Shown: one piece after another, positions 6,032-9,228 of the stretch
How the letters are laid out: the number at the start of each line of letters is the position of its first letter
How positions within the stretch are numbered: the stretch's first letter is position 1
From: DATGSL01 sp964645585
GTDB lineage: Bacteria; Verrucomicrobiota; Verrucomicrobiia; Opitutales; T3Sed10-336
Length of the DNA: 9,228 bases
Direction: 5' to 3'
NCBI GenBank assembly: GCA_964645585.1
Contig: CAZYAN010000081.1
Location: forward strand, 1 to 9,228
The notes under the pieces: model-generated
The model's database searches: none
What the model saw: the letters and a program-made list of their open reading frames with translations, nothing else
What the model was told of the DNA's origin: nothing
Position numbers and translations under genes: made by a program

Positions 6032-7105
6032 TTACAGCTCGACCACTTTTCCCGTGCGCACCGATTCGTCGGCGGCGAGCACGATCCGCAGGCTGTTGAC
6101 GGCGTCGTCGAGATGATCGGACAGATCGGAGTCGGCGAGGATCGCGTCGCGGAAGAAAATCTGTTCGCGCTCGCAGAGACCATCGTGGTCGGGTTCGTCA
6201 CGCGTGTCGATCCACTCGTCCTCGCGCTCAAACGAGCCATCCGGTTTCAGGGCGGCGTGGTGCAGACGCAGCAGGTTGGTCTTGGTGTGGGCATCGACGT
6301 CGGCCGAACCGCTTTCGCCGGTCTTTCCCGCGACGATGCTGACCGAACCCTTCGGGCCGATGACGTCCTTAATAAAGAATGCCTCTTCACTCATCATCGG
6401 CCCCCAGCCGGCTTCGTACCAGCCGACGGAGCCATCGTCAAAAATGACCTGGAGCTGCCCGTAATTGTACATGTCAGGGGCGATCTCGTCGCTGAGACGC
6501 GCGCCGATCGCGTGGACGCGCACGGGGCGGGCGCGGGTCATTTGGCACATGACATCGACGTAGTGGACACCGCAATCTACGATCGGCGACATGGACGTCA
6601 TCAAGTTCTTGTGTGTGCGCCACTCGTCGCCGCGGCTCTGCTGGTTGAGGTTCATCCGCATGACCAAAGGCTTTCCGAGCGACTGGGCGACGGAGGTAAA
6701 CTTCGCCCAGGCCGGGTGCTGGCGCAGGATGTAGCCGACGACGATCTTTCGGTTGGCTTTTTTTGCGGCGGCGACGACCTCTTCGGCTTCGGCGACCGTC
6801 ACGGCGAGCGGCTTTTCGATGAAGACGTGAGCGCCGGCTTCGAGGGCGCGGAGCGCGTAAGGAGCGTGGGTGTCGGGATACGTGCTGATGCAGACGGCGT
6901 CGGGACGGGTGGCTTCCAAGGCGGCCTCATAATCATCAAAGAGCGCCAATCCGCCGCCGAGCGACTGCGCCAGTTTCTCGCGGCTTTTCGGACCGCGGCT
7001 GACGAGGCCGGCAATCTCGAATTCCGAAAGATTGTGGTAAGCGCGGGCATGGGAGGCGCCCATATTGCCGCACCCGACGACGAGGATTCGAATCTTTTGG
7101 GTCAT
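6032..7105 (-). CDS. Gfo/Idh/MocA-family NAD(P)-dependent oxidoreductase
   Basis: Probable sugar or polyol dehydrogenase-type enzyme of the cytosol, with substrate unknown. The 357-residue protein has an N-terminal Rossmann fold with GCGNMG (11-16) after a beta strand (IRILVV). The family EKP motif follows with Lys98 (IEKPLAV), then YILRQHP (125-131) and DCGVHYVDVM (177-186). The latter carries the Asp and His of the usual D...H active-site pattern. The C-terminal alpha/beta domain begins around 130. I chose ATG at 7105 because the Rossmann strand starts within five residues. The in-frame ATG at 7162 would add 19 residues of uncharacteristic sequence. A GGAG lies only 2 nt before the chosen ATG. 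The gene is divergent from the exported-protein gene and is separated by 345 bp from bioA, so no functional link to biotin is indicated. The family is broad, and context does not narrow the substrate. Confidence 0.9.
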   Translation of the reverse strand: MTQKIRILVVGCGNMGASHARAYHNLSEFEIAGLVSRGPKSREKLAQSLGGGLALFDDYEAALEATRPDAVCISTYPDTHAPYALRALEAGAHVFIEKPLAVTVAEAEEVVAAAKKANRKIVVGYILRQHPAWAKFTSVAQSLGKPLVMRMNLNQQSRGDEWRTHKNLMTSMSPIVDCGVHYVDVMCQMTRARPVRVHAIGARLSDEIAPDMYNYGQLQVIFDDGSVGWYEAGWGPMMSEEAFFIKDVIGPKGSVSIVAGKTGESGSADVDAHTKTNLLRLHHAALKPDGSFEREDEWIDTRDEPDHDGLCEREQIFFRDAILADSDLSDHLDDAVNSLRIVLAADESVRTGKVVEL

Positions 7106-7311
7106 GGCTCCGGTATAGCCCCGGGTGCCAGCGCGTAAAGAAAGATCGGCGGGGAAGTTCAATCAGAGCTAAAGGAAGGGTTGTTCGGGAGACCTGTCAA
7201 AACAGCCGCATGCATCTCCTGTTGCCGACGGCCCGATTAGCGAAGACCAGGGGAATTCATCCTGACATACACCTAACAATTTATTGACACGCGGGCTCGG
7301 CCTCGGCATTT

Positions 7312-7341
7312 TTGGGAGCCAGTCAACGGAAGACTGATAAT
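7312..7341 (+). promoter_or_regulatory. Candidate promoter of exported-protein gene
   Basis: TTGGGA (7312-7317) and GATAAT (7336-7341) are 18 nt apart and would start transcription about 37 nt before the ATG at 7385. A second possibility is TTGACA at 7284-7289 with a weak CATTTT 17 nt downstream. On the opposite strand a TTGACA (7200-7195) lies about 90 nt before the oxidoreductase start, but lacks a good -10. All are matches to the general sigma-70 pattern only. Confidence 0.3.
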
Positions 7342-7384
7342 CTTCCCAACTTCCTTGGTGTCGATCCTAAACGCTTTCATTCAT

Positions 7385-9076
7385 ATGATGACCATGTTAC
7401 AAAAACTACTCCCATCACTCCTTGCTGCCTCGCTTGTTAGTCCCGCCGCATTGGCGCAGAGCTACCAAGAATATGTGATTGAAGATTTCGAAGAATATAA
7501 CGTTCCCCACGGGGAAGGTAATTTCTGGAGTAACGGATGGCTTCAAAACAGCTGGTCCGAGGACGGCACCCTTCCCACACCGGGTCCCACTTGGGAGTTC
7601 CAAGAAGAAGAGGGTAACAAGAGTCTCTGGCTAAGTGGAGCGTGGTTCCAACTTGCTCTTGGAGCTACTGGGACAGGAATACCATCCGCTCAGGGTACAG
7701 ACACAAATCCATTGGTGTTCTCATTCCGGATGTACGATTACATGACCCCAAGCCCTGATGATCCGGAGGCACTGCATCCTGGGACGACGTATGTTGAACT
7801 GCGGGAACGGTACAGTAAGATCTTTGCCGCTGGGTTGGCGTCAACCTTCCTACCCGGCGGTACCGGTGACGTCAACCGGTATCAGTTTCGGTCATTTGAG
7901 GGCCCAAATTGGATCAACTTGAACACAGAACGATCGGAGGGGTGGCACGAGTTCAAGTTCGTAATTTTCAGCGAATATGTTGATGTTTACGTGGACGGCG
8001 TTATAGACACCGCCGGCATTGCATTTGGTGGTGGTCCGTTGAGTCATGATCGTGTTGTCTTGGGGGGAGCTTCGGGATCCGCTAATTTTCCTGTTCGTTA
8101 TGATGATGTATTCTTGGCGAATGACCCTTCTTACCTTCCGGAAATCGTCATCACGCAGCAGCCTGAGGATGCGATCCGTCTGTATGGTGAAAGTGTAACG
8201 TTCAGCGTCACCGCTTCGGACGGCGTAGAGCCCTATTCTTACAGCTGGACCCACAACGGATCGCCGGTGGGCGGGGACACCGCAACGCTGGAACTGACGA
8301 ACCTGACGCCCGCAAACGGAGGGAATTACCAAGTCACGATCACGGATTCCTCCTCGGCGAGCGTCCAAAGCCGCATAGCAACGCTTTTCGTGTTGGACGA
8401 ACATGAATACATTATCGACGATGCTGACCCTGCCCCGATGATGACTTACACGGGAGCTTGGACGCACGATACCGCAACATTCCCCGGATTCTGGGGAATA
8501 GGCTACACAAACGGTGGGACTGTGGAAGGCGCTACGATTGATGATGCAACTAGAACAGCAACCTATCGACCAACGATCAGGGAAACTGGGATTTACGATG
8601 TTTATACCTGGTACCTCGCTGGAACTAATCGACCAAATGCTGCCCAGTACCATATCATTCACGCGGAAGGCGAAGAAATTATCTCCGTGAACCAGAGAGC
8701 GAATGGCAGTCAGTGGTTCAAGATCGCCAGCGGCCTGCCATTCAATGCCGGTGACGAAGGTCATGTGATCATCGCGAACAATATCCCTGCCGGCAGTGAA
8801 GGCGGAACGATTATGGTTGATGCCGTTCGCTGGGTGAAGGTGGAGCTGCCGAGCGAGCCGCCCGCGATCGCGATCTCGCGAGTCGGCGCCGACGTTGAGT
8901 TGACGATTGCCGGCGATCCGGAAACTCAATACACTGTGCAGGCTGTCGACAACCTCGGTGATGAGTGGGCCGATCTCGGTACGGCGACGACCGATCCGGA
9001 AGGGCTCGCTACCTTTCCCGACGCTAACGCCACCGAAGGCGCGCGCCGGTTCTATCGCGTGATTATTCCAGAATAA
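7385..9076 (+). CDS. Secreted modular protein: beta-sandwich, Ig-like, golvesin/Xly-type domain and C-terminal tail domain
   Basis: Probable exported carbohydrate-binding or surface protein. I recognise no catalytic domain. From ATG at 7385 the product is 563 residues. Residues 1-24 are a signal peptide with Lys7, a hydrophobic core and an ALA-Q cleavage site. Residues about 26-247 look like a concanavalin/LamG-type beta-sandwich (DFEEY, YVELRERYSKIFAAG, WHEFKFVIFSEYVDVYVDG, RYDDVFLAND). Residues 255-337 are an Ig-like domain (ITQQPEDAIRLYGESVTF, core Trp288 and Tyr315, no disulfide). Residues 341-486 match the golvesin/xanthan-lyase carbohydrate-binding type (YIIDDADPAP, YDVYTWYLAGTNR, ISVNQRANGSQWFKI, VDAVRWV). 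Residues 493-563 form a tail domain ending RRFYRVIIPE. The whole protein has no cysteine. In-frame starts at 7355 (TTG), 7388 and 7394 are possible, and none has a Shine-Dalgarno motif. Base composition of the 5' part is clearly lower in GC than the flanks. Confidence 0.85.
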   Translation: MMTMLQKLLPSLLAASLVSPAALAQSYQEYVIEDFEEYNVPHGEGNFWSNGWLQNSWSEDGTLPTPGPTWEFQEEEGNKSLWLSGAWFQLALGATGTGIPSAQGTDTNPLVFSFRMYDYMTPSPDDPEALHPGTTYVELRERYSKIFAAGLASTFLPGGTGDVNRYQFRSFEGPNWINLNTERSEGWHEFKFVIFSEYVDVYVDGVIDTAGIAFGGGPLSHDRVVLGGASGSANFPVRYDDVFLANDPSYLPEIVITQQPEDAIRLYGESVTFSVTASDGVEPYSYSWTHNGSPVGGDTATLELTNLTPANGGNYQVTITDSSSASVQSRIATLFVLDEHEYIIDDADPAPMMTYTGAWTHDTATFPGFWGIGYTNGGTVEGATIDDATRTATYRPTIRETGIYDVYTWYLAGTNRPNAAQYHIIHAEGEEIISVNQRANGSQWFKIASGLPFNAGDEGHVIIANNIPAGSEGGTIMVDAVRWVKVELPSEPPAIAISRVGADVELTIAGDPETQYTVQAVDNLGDEWADLGTATTDPEGLATFPDANATEGARRFYRVIIPE

Positions 9077-9106
9077 GCACGCGATCCGTTTTATCGTTTC
9101 TATCGG

Positions 9107-9138
9107 AAAGGCGAAGGGCAACCTTCGCCTTTTCTTTT
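9107..9138 (+). terminator. Intrinsic terminator after the exported-protein gene
   Basis: A perfect 11-bp stem, AAAGGCGAAGG (9107-9117) and CCTTCGCCTTT (9122-9132), closes a GCAA loop, which is a GNRA-type tetraloop. The run TCTTTT follows. It lies 30 nt after the TAA at 9074-9076. The A-rich 5' flank mirrors the T-tract, so it could also work on the opposite strand for anything entering from the right. Confidence 0.85.
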
Positions 9139-9144
9139 CCGCGG

Positions 9145-9184
9145 CAGGCGGAAGCCGAAGTAGCGAATCTTCCCTGAAGATTCG
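9145..9184 (+). repeat. REP-like hairpin element, copy 2
   Basis: CAGGCGGAAG (9145-9154), a 6-nt insert CCGAAG, then TAGCG (9161-9165) leading into a perfect 9-bp hairpin. Its arms are CGAATCTTC (9164-9172) and GAAGATTCG (9176-9184), with loop CCT. This is the same head and same layout as the element at 5881-5907, but with an unrelated stem. A second hairpin follows, with arms GCGATGAA (9193-9200) and TTCATCGC (9209-9216). The group lies just after the terminator of the exported-protein gene. Confidence 0.45.
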
Positions 9185-9228
9185 ATTTGGCGGCGATGAA
9201 TGCGTGGCTTCATCGCTGCGACGCGGGG

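Noticed and set aside
6113..7138. Long open frame (341 codons) on the plus strand opposite the oxidoreductase gene
   Set aside because: It is the mirror of a GC-rich real gene. Its translation shows no recognisable domain, while the minus strand has full Gfo/Idh/MocA motifs.
7272..7280. CCTAACAAT upstream of the exported-protein gene as a BirA half-site
   Set aside because: It lacks one T of the half-site and no ATTGTTA partner lies at the right distance upstream.
7892..9121. 409-codon open frame on the minus strand opposite the exported-protein gene
   Set aside because: The translation is rich in Arg, Ile and Ser with no domain or signal, and it would start beyond the plus-strand terminator. 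The plus frame has four recognisable domains.

Overview
The window reads as a chromosomal segment of a GC-rich bacterium, most likely a member of the Verrucomicrobiota. That placement is an inference. It rests mainly on the exported modular protein at the right end, whose Ig-like repeat and YTVQA...W..LG...D..G.A.F.D....RRFYRV C-terminal tail are of a style I associate with that phylum. It also rests on the near absence of Shine-Dalgarno motifs. No phylogenetic marker gene is present.

Positions 1-5686 (minus strand) hold a complete biotin-synthesis operon, transcribed right to left as bioA, bioB, bioD, bioF, a compact pimeloyl-ester hydrolase (BioH/BioG role) and bioC. bioC runs off the left edge. 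The last four genes are joined by three successive ATGA stop/start overlaps. bioA-bioB and bioB-bioD are separated by 58 and 87 bp. Together the genes can supply the whole route. BioC methylates malonyl-ACP, and fatty-acid synthesis extends it to pimeloyl-ACP methyl ester. The hydrolase frees pimeloyl-ACP, and BioF, BioA, BioD and BioB convert it to biotin.

Positions 5687-6031 form a 345-bp spacer. It carries a perfect 10-bp inverted repeat with a 14-nt gap (ATTGTTAAGG / CCTTAACAAT), which matches the form of the BirA biotin operator, 61 nt upstream of bioA. It also holds two apparently dispersed repeats. One is related to a sequence in the bioB-bioD gap. The other is a hairpin element related to one just before the right edge.

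Positions 6032-7105 (minus strand) encode a Gfo/Idh/MocA-family NAD(P)-dependent oxidoreductase of unknown substrate. It is separated by a divergent intergenic region from a plus-strand gene (7385-9076). That gene encodes a secreted, cysteine-free, multidomain protein: signal peptide, concanavalin-like beta-sandwich, Ig-like domain, golvesin/xanthan-lyase-type carbohydrate-binding domain and a C-terminal tail domain. A strong intrinsic terminator follows it at 9107-9138.

The points most worth following up are the small hydrolase, which does not look like textbook BioH, the BirA-type operator, and the two repeat families in the spacers.
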